A stretch of DNA of 64,000 bases from Neodontobutis hainanensis (Eukaryota; Chordata; Actinopteri; Gobiiformes; Odontobutidae), in assembly GCA_024349245.1 (NCBI GenBank), contig JALDNG010000020.1, positions 1,789,001 to 1,853,000 of the forward strand. The letters run 5' to 3'. Under the pieces are notes generated by a model. The model was not told where the DNA came from, ran no database searches, and saw nothing but the letters and a program-made list of their open reading frames with translations. The position numbers were made by a program, and so were the translations under genes. Shown here one piece after another: positions 35,701 to 46,995 of the stretch. Each line of letters begins with the position of its first letter. Position 1 is the first letter of the stretch.

Positions 35701-37600
35701 CTAAAAGAGAGCTGTAAGAGCCCACCAGAAAACCAGAAACTCAAGTCTGTTTGATTTTAAATGGTCATTGTGCAATTAAGGATTACTTTTCCACTCTTCC
35801 AGGAAACAGACAGGTTTATATATAGCACATAGATAATGGCAACAATCTTGAATGGGATCTGCCTCTGAACCGAGACACAAACACTGTCTGCTTCAGTGGA
35901 TCCAAAAAGAAAAGGGCTTTCCTCTGAACTGCAGGCCTTAGTGTCTCAAAAAACGATTTAAACAGACTGTAAAGGCTTTGTTTCCTTCAAACCTTCTGCA
36001 ATGGAGACAGAAAGAAGCTGAGCAGAGGCAGAAGTTCAGGTCGACACAAGCCGAACCCGTGGCTACGCCTCATGCCTCTCTCTGAGTCTGTGCCTCTTCA
36101 TGAATTTGACTGAACTGTCCGGTCATGTAAACGCTGTGGAAACACGTCTTCACGGCTTTATTCACTGCTTTCACTGTTACATAAGACTCTACACGGGAAC
36201 GCAGAGGAGGAAAGTGAGGGTATTCATTCAGCTCTGTTCAATTAATCCAGTGACACACTCCTTTTCTGTGCCACAGACTGAGGTGTGTGGCTGTTGCATT
36301 TATCGGACAGAGAAACTGGGATCAGAGAAAGGAAGGTGGAATTAAACCCTGGTCCCTCTGAGACCACTGAGACAAGTCTATGGCTGAATGTTACTAAATA
36401 TCAAGACTTTAAACCAAGACTAACTCGTGCATGTGAATGTAAGGAATCCAAACAAAAAAAGAACAATGGCGTCCAGTTGTTTATAAAACACCACTGAGTG
36501 TCTTACAAAATATCTCCATTGTTAGGAAATGCACTTATAAATCCCTCCAACACATGCACAAACTAGAGCTAAGATGTCACAATGCTTTACCAGTCTATGA
36601 ATTAATCAGAAATACCATTTGAAGAGATGTTTGTGAAAGTTCGTTTGTCGAAATGTCAGACTTTTGAACCAAATGCAGGAAGTCGCAGTCAATTAAACAA
36701 AGTAAGAGTGAATGGAGGGAAACGGATAACACATAAAACACATGTCATTTAACATTTTGTACGGCTCTATTTCTGTCACTACGCTACAACAGAGGCCCCT
36801 GTGAAGCTGACCATTTCCTAAAAAGTGTTAGTGATTTTAAAACATGTCTTAAACATTTCTATTAATTCTATTTTGATAATAACATGTTCCAGTTCAACAG
36901 TTCAAAATGAGCCTCCTTTACTGTGAATGAGACACATTGACAGTAAAAGCCTACAGGAGCCACGCCCCCGTTGTCTTGACGACAGTGGACAACACATCGT
37001 CTGGGAAGGTCCTGTAGGCCTACTGTAGAGTGAAACCAAAAGTTACTGAACCTAAGGAATACTGCCCTGGTGCAAACCTTCAGGAGAGAATGTGCCCCGG
37101 GCTTTGTAGTCAGTCCAGTGTGTTTGTTCTGATTGGTTGTAGGCCTATGTCCAATTCCAGTAGGTTATTTGTAAAATGACATGTTGAACAAACCCAGTGG
37201 AAATTGATGTTATAGTGACTTTAAAACTTTGGAACAAAATCAGTTTAGTTTGTAAATGCTCTAAAAAAAAAGAGAAAAAAAAAGAAACATGAATGTGCTT
37301 CTCATTCTGCAGTGCTCAGTTTGTCCTCTCTGGGCAGCTGTAAACAGGAATGGGAGGTAATGGAGCTTTAATCCTTTATTTTTCCAAGATACACAAATGC
37401 ACAGATGATATTCTGTTTTGAGAACACTATACATTATGTTTGTTTTGAGCAATGTCTTTTTTGTCCTACCCTTACATTGTTTTACACAGAAAACAGACTC
37501 TCAACCCCAAAGTACCACATTCTATTCCTACCAGTGTAGGCAACTCAGTCTACGCTGCCTTCTCTTCCTTATTTCTCTGCTGGGACCCACTGCGCCCCTC
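29731..37600. other. Intergenic region upstream of ksr1
   Basis: About 7.9 kb with no convincing exon, RNA gene or classifiable element on either strand. Minus-strand frames near 32191-32406 have a faint retroelement-like look (basic, Arg/Glu-rich) but were too weak to call. Distal regulatory elements or missing 5' ksr1 exons could lie here; none could be recognised. Confidence 0.5.
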
Positions 37601-37619
37601 CTGCAGCCGTCCCGTCTCT

Positions 37620-37791
37620 GATCCGCTGCTCTGGTATTTCAGGAAGACTCTGGGGCTAAAGGGGACGAGTGGAGGAGGGGCCTGAGGGGGAGGGACTAAA
37701 GGGGGCCGGAGACGGCTAAGAGCCTGGGACGGTACTTGCGTGTCTCTGTGAGTGAGCTCCCAGCGCCGTGTGGAGGACTCGCTGGATTATT
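37620..37791 (+). promoter_or_regulatory. Candidate ksr1 promoter / 5' leader
   Basis: A GC-rich patch with GGAGGAGGGGCC, GAGGGGGAGGG and GGGGGCCGG (Sp1/MZF-like G-tracts) between 37670 and 37710, in AT-rich surroundings. It is followed by the candidate first coding exon. No TATA box seen. Inferred from composition and position. Confidence 0.4.
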
Positions 37792-37837
37792 ATGAGTCAG
37801 GGGGCTTCAGCGCTGAATGGAGACCCTCGAACACATG
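37792..37837 (+). CDS. ksr1: Candidate ksr1 first coding exon
   Basis: ATG at 37792 opens MSQGASALNGDPRTH and stops at a GTAAAG donor in phase 1, exactly the phase required by the exon starting at 50364 (G|GC). The joined protein would be 793 residues, about 130 shorter than human KSR1, lacking most of the coiled-coil/SAM (CA1) region. Either this is an alternative short start or further exons were missed. There is no homology support for the peptide itself. Confidence 0.35.
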
Positions 37838-38277
37838 GTAAAGGCCTGTCATGCTCTGTTGAAAGGTGTTTTATTATGGGATAGAAGCAGGTTTGACTGG
37901 AAACACCCTCCTGCTTTTAGTATCTAATGCTGAGCCTGCTTTGTACTGTTGTGTCGGACTTAGATTGAGGTTTTTTTGAGCCACTTTTTACAGCACTGTT
38001 GTTTATTTTCTGGACTTTTAAATGGTTATCCTCTTGTCTTTACTATACACATCTAACCGTTGGCTATAGTTGATTAACTACTCACTTAAAAGAACTTTAG
38101 TGTAATTGTGCAATGTAGCCTATTTCTGATTTAGTCTTGAGTTTAGTCCCATATTTAGTTTGAGCTTACTTTGGTCATATCCCCATCTTTTACACTTTTT
38201 ACATGATTCATGTTTCAGTGTAATTTTGTGTTGATGTAGATTTTTAGAAGTATGTACTTTGGCTAATGACAACCGTG

Positions 38278-38490
38278 GCACCGCGGCGGTGACCCTGGCA
38301 CCGCGGCGGTAAACGTGGCACCGCGGCGGTAAACCTGGCACCGCGGCGGTGACCCTGGCACCGCGGCGGTAAACGTGGCACCGCGGCGGTAAACCTGGCA
38401 CCGCGGCGGTAAACCTGGCACCGCGGCGGTGAACCTGGCACCGCGGCGGTGACCCTGGCACCGCGGTGGTGGGTTGCAACCGGCGGTGAC
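38278..38490. repeat. 20-bp GC-rich minisatellite, about 10 copies
   Basis: The unit is CTGGCACCGCGGCGGTGACC with AAAC/GACC/GAAC and CTGG/GTGG variants. Each unit has at least three CpGs and a CCGCGG palindrome. A higher-order 60-bp trimer is repeated twice (38281-38340 and 38341-38400 are identical). Confidence 0.96.
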
Positions 38491-40000
38491 CGGGGCTACA
38501 GTAACACTCAAATAGAAAATTCAAAGTTTTGTAGTATATATTTGTGATAATCATAACAATTGCAATAACAGTGGGTATTAATAGCTTATACTATTTTCCA
38601 ATTCTGTTTTATTTGCATCATAAGACTTTATGTTATTTTTCAAAATACCTCAGACTCTGTTAGTTTTCATTAGCCTGCATAGGCCTGCTTTTGGCCGGTT
38701 GGAATAGTAGCTTAATTGGTCGGTAAAATAAAAGCTCACTGGCCTAAATTTTAACAATAAAAGTATACCATGACAAGCCTAATTTCACAAATGCCTCTGT
38801 CTCTAGACAAACCTTTCACAGCGCGGGGCACTTTTAGCATTTTAACAAACAGATTTAATAGAGCGCACTTGAACATGCCGTGAACGCGTGGCTCGCTTGA
38901 CTTTTTCTCTTCTTCCAACCTGTTTCAGATGCATACATGCGGACTTTACCTTTAGCCTACTAATATAAATAAATATTATTATTATTATTAGACCTAAGCC
39001 TGTAAATGTAGGCTACCTTAGTGGCGAGCGCTGGGGTACGAGGACGTGTTCGCCGTACATTCATACGCACTACGTAGGAAGAACTCCGTAGTAAGAGTTC
39101 AGGACTTGGAGAATCAAATTTAAACACTTTCAAAATACGGGACACAAAAAAGTCACATAAAAGCAGGTGCACGTGAGCTCTCAGCTGAACGGACGTTTGT
39201 GACACGATGTGAAAGTATGGCCACGCTCTGCTGTGTCTTTGTGCAGTAGCTCGTCTATAAATCGGTTCATCTTCATTTCATTGTTACTTATTCAAGTCCT
39301 CCATTCTCCAGCAGCTTTACCGGTATTTATCGAGTTAATTAAAGCTAATAAACGTATTTATAACGTAAACACCTCGAACACAAGTGACACGAGTAGACCA
39401 AAAAAACATTTAACACCTTTCAAAGAATAAGATCCACAAACTGAGTTTTCAACACAAATATTAAATGTGACGGATTTTGAGATCTGTTCTGTTTGTGTGA
39501 ATTTACTGATGCACTTATGTAATCGAAACATGTCCAATTGTAAATTCAATTAATTTAGTATTTTAAATATTGTGTATATATATATATACGTACAATTCAT
39601 TTTAAAATACTTTTTTTTTTTTATCCCTCGCCCACACCACCGTGTCACCGCCGGTAGTTGGTCAATTTTTTGGGTCATGTGATAAATTATCTCTCTATAA
39701 ACACTACATACTGTAGGCACTCCATGACATTTACGGATAGTTTGGGGCTAAATACCTTTTTTTAAAAAAAACATCTTGAGCTCTTTGCCGTTATGAATGG
39801 AGTGGACATTAATTGATGTTAGCAATAAATAAATAAAAAAACACTTCCTGTACATGCTTTCTTTATGAAATGAATGAATAATCTACTAGACAGTGAATAC
39901 AGATGCTGTCTGCCAACAGCTGATAGTCCTCCTTCACATTAGCATCGTCTCTTTCTCATCCAGTATCATTTCTGACCTTTAGAACGTCTTTTAAAGGCCA
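38491..40000. other. ksr1 first-intron spacer
   Basis: Contains short ATT and TA runs (near 38975 and 39575) and a patch richer in CpG (about 39020-39200). A 12-mer GTCACCGCCGGT (39644-39655) is the exact reverse complement of ACCGGCGGTGAC at 38479-38490. No gene recognised. Confidence 0.45.
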
Positions 40001-40004
40001 AAGG

Positions 40005-40640
40005 TGCTGTACTTAAGTAGATTTTTTTTAGGTATCTATACTTTACCTGAGTATTTATCTGGCGTCTTTTTACTTTTATTCCCTACTTTTGAACACAAAT
40101 ATCTGCACGTTCTACTCCTTACATTAACAGCCTCGTTACTTTCACAAATCCTCGGCGGATGACGACATGACGAGGGAGAGTCAGGTGCAAAAATAAGAGA
40201 AGGCGTCTGGCCAGTGTGGGGTTTTCAACAGAGATATAGCCTGACCACCAGCAACTAGCTCTTTTCCTATTCTATAGAAAGAAGTTAGTCTGGTACCCTG
40301 TTCGATTTCAAGGGCGGGGTTTACAGACGTAATGTTAACCAATGAAGCCACTTTCGCCTCTAGTTCGTTTGTCCAGCTGTAGAGCGGACACCAGAGCGGT
40401 TTCGTACTCGTTATTCAAAACCGAGGCAGTGTCAAAACCACGTACAACTATTTACATTTATTTAAATCATAAACTGTAAACATTTGCAGAGTTATCACAA
40501 ATGTATTGTGTATGATACTTTTACATTTTTGACTTAAGTACTTTTCAGAGACTGTACTTTTTTTACATCAGTACTTCTACTTTTACTGGAGTCGTTTTCA
40601 ACACATGTATCTGTACTTTAACACATCTGATTAGGAGACA
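40005..40640. repeat. Dispersed repeat rich in AGTACTTTTAC words
   Basis: GTACTTAAGTAG and CTTTACCTGAGTATTTATCT at the left, and ACTTAAGTACTTTTCAGAG and GTACTTCTACTTTTACTGGA at the right, resemble an AGTA-rich interspersed repeat common in teleosts. Family not assigned; boundaries approximate. Confidence 0.4.
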
Positions 40641-42221
40641 GACATGGTTTAATTGAGTGGACACCTTGGTTTAAATGTCCTTTTTAGTCTTGGTTTAATC
40701 CTGGTTTATTTTCAGGTTCATTGATTTTGCTTTAGGCCTAAGTATAGTCCTCAGTTTAGACCGGGTTTAGTCCTGGGGCTGTTGTGAGTTTGGCGACTGT
40801 TCATTGGGTTTTAATGAGTTTGTTTTGTGCAGATAAAATCTTACAGAAGGAAACGGAGCTGTACAGTTCAAGTCTCCGGGCCGAACAGTCCTTTCTGTAT
40901 TTGATTGTTGTTGTCATTGTGGACTCTAACCTTCCCCTCCCCGCCTCTGTTTACTCAATAACACTTATGTGAACAACTAATTAACTCCACGTGAGGAGGT
41001 TTTGTCAGGGTTATGTCTTTATTAGTCTGCTTTTTTCTGTTTAAGTGACGCTTCAGTGCCTCTAAGTCGTCTTCCTTCGGCTGTAAACAGAGCGAGACAT
41101 GCCCAGACACTGCCCAGGTATTGGTATGTGTCAGACGTCGATATCTTTTTTCTCCTCTCACAAAGCAGGCTTGTAACAACTACAAAAACATACGGGCAGC
41201 TGTCAAACGAGTGACCTTAACCCAAGTGTGTCTCTTTAGTCTCATTGCAGAACTCTGAAATCCAGCCGTAAAGCAATACAGTAACAGTTCAAGACTGTAA
41301 ATGGTCTCTAATCATCCGGCACTAGATAGGAAATGATGCAATAATTTCAGATCAGGAAATTCAAAGTGCAACATTAAGAAGTCACGTCCAAACATTGCAT
41401 GGTGACCTGGTGGAGATAAAACTTTTAAAAAAACTATTTAAACCACTTTAGAAGTAGTCCATCCTCCATTATATTGTCATAATAATGTATTTATTCTTTT
41501 TTCAATCCATTTATTGGATGTTTCTTGATCTAAATTACCTGGAAAGTTATGTTTATTCTTTAACCCTGATATGTCTTGTCTCAATTGTCGCTGGTGTCAG
41601 GAAACTGGTTAACCTTTGACCAGTTATGTTGACAGAATGCAGACAATTCGTGGTGGTTCTTAAGGACGTACTTGTTTCTTAAGATAACTGTTCTCCGTTA
41701 CAAGGTACACGGTAAATTTAATGTTATTTCTTTTTACAAGACCTGGGTAAAACTACATTTGTTACTTAAGTTTAGCAGCTTATAGTGGAGACAAGGGGAA
41801 GGAGTTCTTTAGTCTTATAACCTTTTGGGTAGAAGGTGCATTTTAGGCTCAACCCCAATTTATTGACATACACCTTTCCTTTGGCCCTTCATCTTTGGCC
41901 CTTCATCTTTGGCCCTTCAAAGGAAGGGGTTTTACAAAACCCTCCGTGGAGAAAACAGATCAGTGCATAAACGAGTTCAAGATTAAAGGAACATAAAACA
42001 GATTAGTTAGATTTTGACCTCTCGCGCAGCCAAGGAGGGGTGTACAACCTTTCGTCTTGATCCAAATGAGAATTGGGACAGCACTTTGTTTCTAGGGAAG
42101 GTGCAAAAAGGGCTAGGAGGTAGGATTATGATCGGGGCTTTGACCACGAAACACCAATTAAAGGATGTGAGAGTCCAGCTCGGTTCAGCCTCTTCAGAAA
42201 GTGCAGATGTTGGTCATTTAC
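40641..42221. other. ksr1 first-intron spacer
   Basis: No gene recognised. A short direct triplet of CTTTGGCCCTTCAT occurs at about 41878-41920. Confidence 0.5.
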
Positions 42222-42438
42222 ATTACATTTACATTTATTCTTTTAGCAGACGCTTTTATCCAAAGCGACTTACATTGTTCTACAGTAATTACCAGTGTTA
42301 CAGCCACTGGAGGCAAGGTGGGTTAAGTGTCTTGCCCAAGGACACAACGACAGTATGAACTGTGGGGAGAGTGGGAATGGAACCGCCTACCTTCCGGTTG
42401 AAAGACGACTGCTCTACCCACTGAGCTACTGCTGCCCA
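42222..42438 (-). repeat. tRNA-derived SINE (minus orientation)
   Basis: Read on the minus strand it begins GGGCAGCAGTAGCTCAGTGG, with box A (TAGCTCAGTGGGTAGAGCAG), then box B, the GGGCAAGACACTTAACCCAC body and a 3' part with AAGTCGCTTTGGATAAAAGCG. Nearly full length, with head and tail. Confidence 0.88.
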
Positions 42439-44298
42439 TTTGTGATGGCATGTAATAAATACCCTCTCCAGTGTAGACAAACTACTTATTTTGACCATAA
42501 ACAACAATATTTTTGTTTTGGGTAACCTTCTGGGTCAGATATATCTCTTCTTCGGTGATATCTCAAAGAGGGCCAACTACTTGAGTTTTCTCTGCACACC
42601 CAGGTATTTCCTAAAGTCCACTATCATGTCATTGCTGCAGAGGTTTTTCTCTTTACCCACTGGCTGCTTTAGCTAACAAATGCAGTAATTATTGCAATGA
42701 AAACCCCTAAAGGCCACACTTGCATTGACCCTCGTGTAAGTTTAGGTTTGTGTTGCCGCTTCACTGATGCTTCTCAAAACAAATGAAGAGCTCACAGGAG
42801 GTTCAGGAATGTGGAGCATTTCCAGAAAATACACAGAACCGCCCTCCGCCTTCAGCTGCTCACGTTAGAGTCCACAATTATGGATCCAACTCTGGGTCTG
42901 GGTCAGGTTTAAGGCCAGGAGAAGATTAGGCTGGTCAGTGGAGGTCATGTCTACGCCTGACTCTTCAAATGCACAAAGAACACCTAAGTCAGTGAGCTCT
43001 TTCAAACCCTTTTGAGTGTGGACTTTATGTGGGATTGTTCCCTGGGTAGGTCTTGATCCTGACCTGGTCTCAGTTGTTGTTTTTTTTGCTCACATCCACA
43101 AGGTTCTGCTCCCATTTGAATAAGGGACGCTTCCATTGGCTGGGAAAGTGTTTATTCCAGCGCTGCATACGTCTGCTTACAACTAAATATTGACAATGTA
43201 TTCACACAATTTTAGACTCATTACAACAATTACAACACTTAGTATAAAGACAAAAACTGCTCTCAGTGGCTGGACCTTGTGACAAAGCTCACACTGTTGG
43301 GAAACCCCAAAACTTACTGAGCCAACTGTCCAGAGAGAGAGCTTTGAAGAAAGAAAATTAGAAGTATTGTGGCAGACAGCTCCTGTTAGAGCTCTGATAA
43401 GTCCCACTGGGAGCTAAAGCGCTCTTTAAAAAGTGGATTGTTTTGTGTGCAGTGGATATTCTTAAACAACAGCCGCACAAATAGACAGTGTTTTTATGGA
43501 TTTAAAAAACACTGTCTGCTGAAAGTTCCAGGTAAGCTCTTAAGCCCAGTTTGATGTAATGTTTTAATATTTGGGGTGGACACTTGGTTCAACCTTTTCT
43601 CTTTTTAAAGAAATAAACAGCGGCAGGTTGTGTTGTTGGGGTTAGAGCGTAAGGGAGAGTTTTTGATTAGAGCAGCTTTAACTGAGCGTCACAGTCTTTT
43701 CCTGTGACGCTCTGGTGAGTCGCTTTTCTTGAAGTTGTTTTTTTTCTAACCCTTCCACTGGCACTTACTACACCACTAAAGGATGCATTTAAAATGTTGT
43801 TGTACAGTTTAGTGCAAAGAGAATAAAGGCTGAACACAAGGTTTTTACAAACAGAACAAAAGGAATCAACAACTTGGAGAAAGCACTAAGCACTTAATTA
43901 ATAAAAGCAAATAGATACTTTGCATAAATAAACCTAAATGTGGCATTATAAAATACAAGCTATTCTTGTTTTTGCTCATTAAAGACTTCACACACACCTG
44001 ATAATCTGAGGAGCCGTCTCATTTACCCTCGATCTGTCTCTGTGACACTTCTGATGCTTCCTGCTGTTGTGTGACTAAGACCGGACTTTTTAGGATGAGG
44101 CAAGACAAACAAACTGATTACATAAGCTCTATGTTAGAACTGGAGGATGGTCTCTAGACTGTTTTGTGTAGGTCTTGATCTCAAACTCACTTTTACTCGC
44201 TCCCGGACGTCAAGACCAACCGTGACTAACAAAGATTATTTGTCTGTTCTTGAGGTTGAAACCTGCAAACCTTACTCTTTTTATTTTGAATTAAAAAT
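42439..44298. other. ksr1 first-intron spacer
   Basis: No gene recognised. Contains the 11-bp perfect hairpin at 43684-43712. Confidence 0.5.
43684..43712. repeat. Perfect 11-bp inverted repeat
   Basis: GAGCGTCACAG (43684-43694), a 7-nt loop, then CTGTGACGCTC (43702-43712). Function unknown. Confidence 0.85.
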
Positions 44299-44637
44299 CT
44301 GGACTAACTCTGTCTCCTTCAAACACTGTCCTCTGTGAGTCTGGACCTGGTCTAAGACTGGACTAACTCTGTCTCCTTCACAAACACTGACCTCTGTGAG
44401 TCTGGACCTGGTCTAAGACTGGACTAACTCTGTCTCCTTCACAAACACTGACCTCTGTGAGTCTGGACCTGGTCTAAGACTGGACTAACTCTGTCTCCTT
44501 CAAACACTGACCTCAGTGAGTCTGGACCTGGTCTAAGACTGGACTAACTCTGTCTCCATGAGTCTGGACCTGGTCTAAGACTGGACTAACTCTGTCTCCT
44601 TCAAACACTGACCTCCGTGAGTCTGGACCTGGTCTAA
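44299..44637. repeat. 59-bp minisatellite, inverted copy, about 6 units
   Basis: The unit (TCTGGACCTGGTCTAAGACT, GGACTAACTCTGTCTCCTTC, AAACACTGACCT) is the reverse complement of the 23731-24754 array. It shares that array's two-base insertion variant (CTTCACAAACAC) and a shortened unit (CTCTGTCTCCATGAGTCTGG at about 44545-44570). Confidence 0.95.
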
Positions 44638-44718
44638 AATAAGACTAGATCTCTTTGGATTTTTTTTTTACCGTTCCCTTTTATCTATTACGTTGGATCT
44701 GGTCTTGATTTGTGCTTG

Positions 44719-44823
44719 AGCTGGTCTTGACCTGCCATAGTCCTGGTCTGGACTTGGTCTTGACCTGCCATAGTCCTGGTCTGGACTTGGTCTTGACCTG
44801 CCATAGTCCTGGTCTGGACCTGG
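44719..44823. repeat. 33-bp tandem repeat, 3 copies
   Basis: The unit comprises CTTGGTCTTGACCTGCCATA then GTCCTGGTCTGGA, repeated three times almost identically. The 11-codon periodic peptide in both directions is a by-product. Confidence 0.93.
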
Positions 44824-45989
44824 TCTCAGTGATCTGTGGTCTCGGACATGTCTGTGAAAGTTCTCAGTCATCCAGGTCAGTTTCAGTGAAGTTCATCTGG
44901 TCAGAGCTGAGCTTTATCTCCAGAGGGAGGGGTTTAACCTGAAACTCACTCTGATTGGATCAGGCTGTTCTGGTCTTGGGTTTTGGGTGGTCTTGGACAT
45001 GTCTGGGTCAGTGCAGTCCTGGCTACAACACTAATAAGCAGTGTGTCTAAAGCAGACCCATACGTCTAAATTCTAAATCAGTTGTGACCCAAACTGTCCT
45101 TCAATGGCAACCCAACCTATTCTTCAGTGTTGTTGTTTTTACTATAGTTTTTAATCTTTGTCTTGTTTATTTACGTGTGACCATTTGAACCCATTTCCAA
45201 AGCATCTACTTTGCATTTTTTCACATGGACTGTTTGGAAATGATTCAAATAGAAATTCTGCGGTTTGATCAAGTCTATAGTTTTTTTTATCTAATGGCTT
45301 CTGATTTAACTCCATCAGACTCTAAATCGTTTGGAGCTAATGCGCAGCCGATGACTCTGAGAGGCGAGTCTGAGCGAGAGCAGCTCCAGTGACAGATTTA
45401 TGAGCCTCTTCTGTGTTCTCACCTTCAGTTCACAATGAAGTCATTATTAAACCGAGCTGCACTGTCCGCCACCTGCTGCGAGAAAACACTTTGTAAAGCC
45501 CTGTTCCAGGCTCAAGACTTCTGCTCTGGTTAACTTTCAGAAGTCACCAGTCGACACACTTCACTGCGACGCCTGTATCTAACGTCTCGCTTAAGATTTG
45601 TTTCTCTGTTTGAACGGCTAAAGCTCTTGTGTCTGCTCTGGTTAAGCACAAGTACTCTCTCTGAACCCAAACAGTTTCTCAGAGTACTTGTTAGTTTTTC
45701 ACACTAACACTTGCCCCACGGCCTTCTGTCCTATTTTTACTCTGCTGTTTTGCTCTGAATGCTGGTCCAATGATCCCAAAACTAGACCAAAACTGGTCTC
45801 CAAGTACTCAAAGGATGTACTAAAATTAAAGTAGAGCTATTTTCAAACATTGCTCAGGTAGAAGTGCTCAACTAGTAAAAATATCAAAGTATTGATCTCT
45901 TGTTGTTTTGTTTGTTTGGTTTGTTAGTTTTTTCTCCAAAATGATTCCAGTGAGTATAATTCCTTAGAAAACTGATCTTCAAGTTGTCC
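44824..45989. other. ksr1 first-intron spacer
   Basis: No gene or clear repeat recognised. Confidence 0.5.
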
Positions 45990-46078
45990 TATAACCAGAA
46001 GGTTGGCGGTTCAATTCCCAATCTCCCCTCTTCATACTGTTTGAGAGCCTTGAAAAGCACAATATAAATCCAATGCAT
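45990..46078 (+). repeat. SINE fragment
   Basis: AGAAGGTTGGCGGTTCAATTCCC (box B-like) with a diverged body and AAAGCACAATATAAATCC tail; lacks the box A head. Immediately precedes a fuller copy. Confidence 0.6.
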
Positions 46079-46086
46079 TAGCATTA

Positions 46087-46303
46087 GGGCGGCAGTAGCT
46101 CAGTGGGTAGAGCAGTCGTCTTTCAACCCGAAGGTAGTTGGTTCGATTCCCACTCTCCCCACAGTTCATACTGTCGTTGTGTCCTTGGGCAAGACACTTA
46201 ACCCACCTTGCCTCCAGTGACTGTAACACTGGTAATTACTGTAGAACAATGTAAGTCGCTTTGGATAAAAGCGTCAGCTAAATGAATAAAAAAAAAAAAA
46301 ATG
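46087..46303 (+). repeat. tRNA-derived SINE, near full length
   Basis: Head GGGCGGCAGTAGCTCAGTGG with box A, box B GGTTCGATTCC, body GGGCAAGACACTTAACCCAC, tail TAAGTCGCTTTGGATAAAAG and an A-rich end. The tRNA-like head gives internal Pol III promoter boxes; it is not a functional tRNA gene because no cloverleaf is completed. Confidence 0.9.
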
Positions 46304-46315
46304 TAAAAAATTATT

Positions 46316-46712
46316 ATTATTCATTCATTTTCTACCACTTTGTCCCGTTAGGGGTCACAGGTGACTGGAGCCTATCCCAGCAGCTTTGGGCCTGAGGCGG
46401 GGTACACCCTGGACAGTGGCCAGTTAGTCGCAGGGCTAACATTTAGAGACAAACATTGACAAACAACCATTTACTCTCACATTTATTCACTCGGGACACT
46501 TTAGAGTTGTCGATTAACCCCACATACATGTCTTTGTTCGGTGGGAGGAAGCCGGAGTACCCGGAGAGAACCCACGGTAACACGTGGAGGACATACAGAC
46601 TCCTTACAGAAAGACCAGAGTTGGCCAAGTATGTTTGAGTCGGCAGGGTTTTGAACTCACAACCTTCTTACTTTGAGGCAGGAGTGCTAACCACTTGTGC
46701 ACCCCATTATCA
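46316..46712 (+). repeat. Fish interspersed repeat (family unassigned)
   Basis: Carries familiar interspersed-repeat segments: ATTCATTTTCTACCACTTTG, GGAGCCTATCCCAGCAGC, GGGGTACACCCTGGACAG, GTGGGAGGAAGCCGGAGTAC and a terminal GAGGCAGGAGTGCTAACCAC. Likely a non-LTR retroelement 3' end or SINE-like derivative. Confidence 0.75.
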
Positions 46713-46881
46713 ATATCATTGTTATTATTATTATTTGTTGAATCATTTTCCATTTAAAAGCCCATAATGAAACTTCCATGCATCGTAGTTTCTTAATACC
46801 CCCGGATGTGCAGGTCCTCCCTCAGAGGAGATGTGAATATTGTGTGTTAATTATAGTGTCATTGTTAAAAGAGCCTTAAAC

Positions 46882-46995
46882 TGGACGGTGTCCTGGGTGT
46901 ACTCCGTCTCAGACCCCCAGCTGCCGGGATAGGCTCCAGCCGCTGTGACGCCTAATGGGACGAAGCAGAAGAAGATAATTAGATGAATGAATGAA
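46882..46995 (-). repeat. Inverted partial copy of the 46316 repeat
   Basis: Reads on the minus strand as TCATTCATTCATCTAATTAT, TCTGCTTCGTCCCATTAGGC, GGCTGGAGCCTATCCCGGCA and GGAGTACACCCAGGACACC, matching the first ~105 bases of the repeat at 46316, in the opposite orientation about 450 bases away. Confidence 0.7.

Noticed and set aside
38120..38554. Minus-strand frames with repeated RRGARFTAAVPG
   Set aside because: Three overlapping frames over the 20-bp GC array; periodic artefact.
42014..42220. 114-codon + frame starting MTSRAAKEGC
   Set aside because: Runs into a minus-strand SINE; the upstream part matches nothing recognised and lacks splice sites.
46087..46160. tRNA gene
   Set aside because: Box A and box B are present but they are the head of a SINE with body and A-rich tail; no complete cloverleaf.
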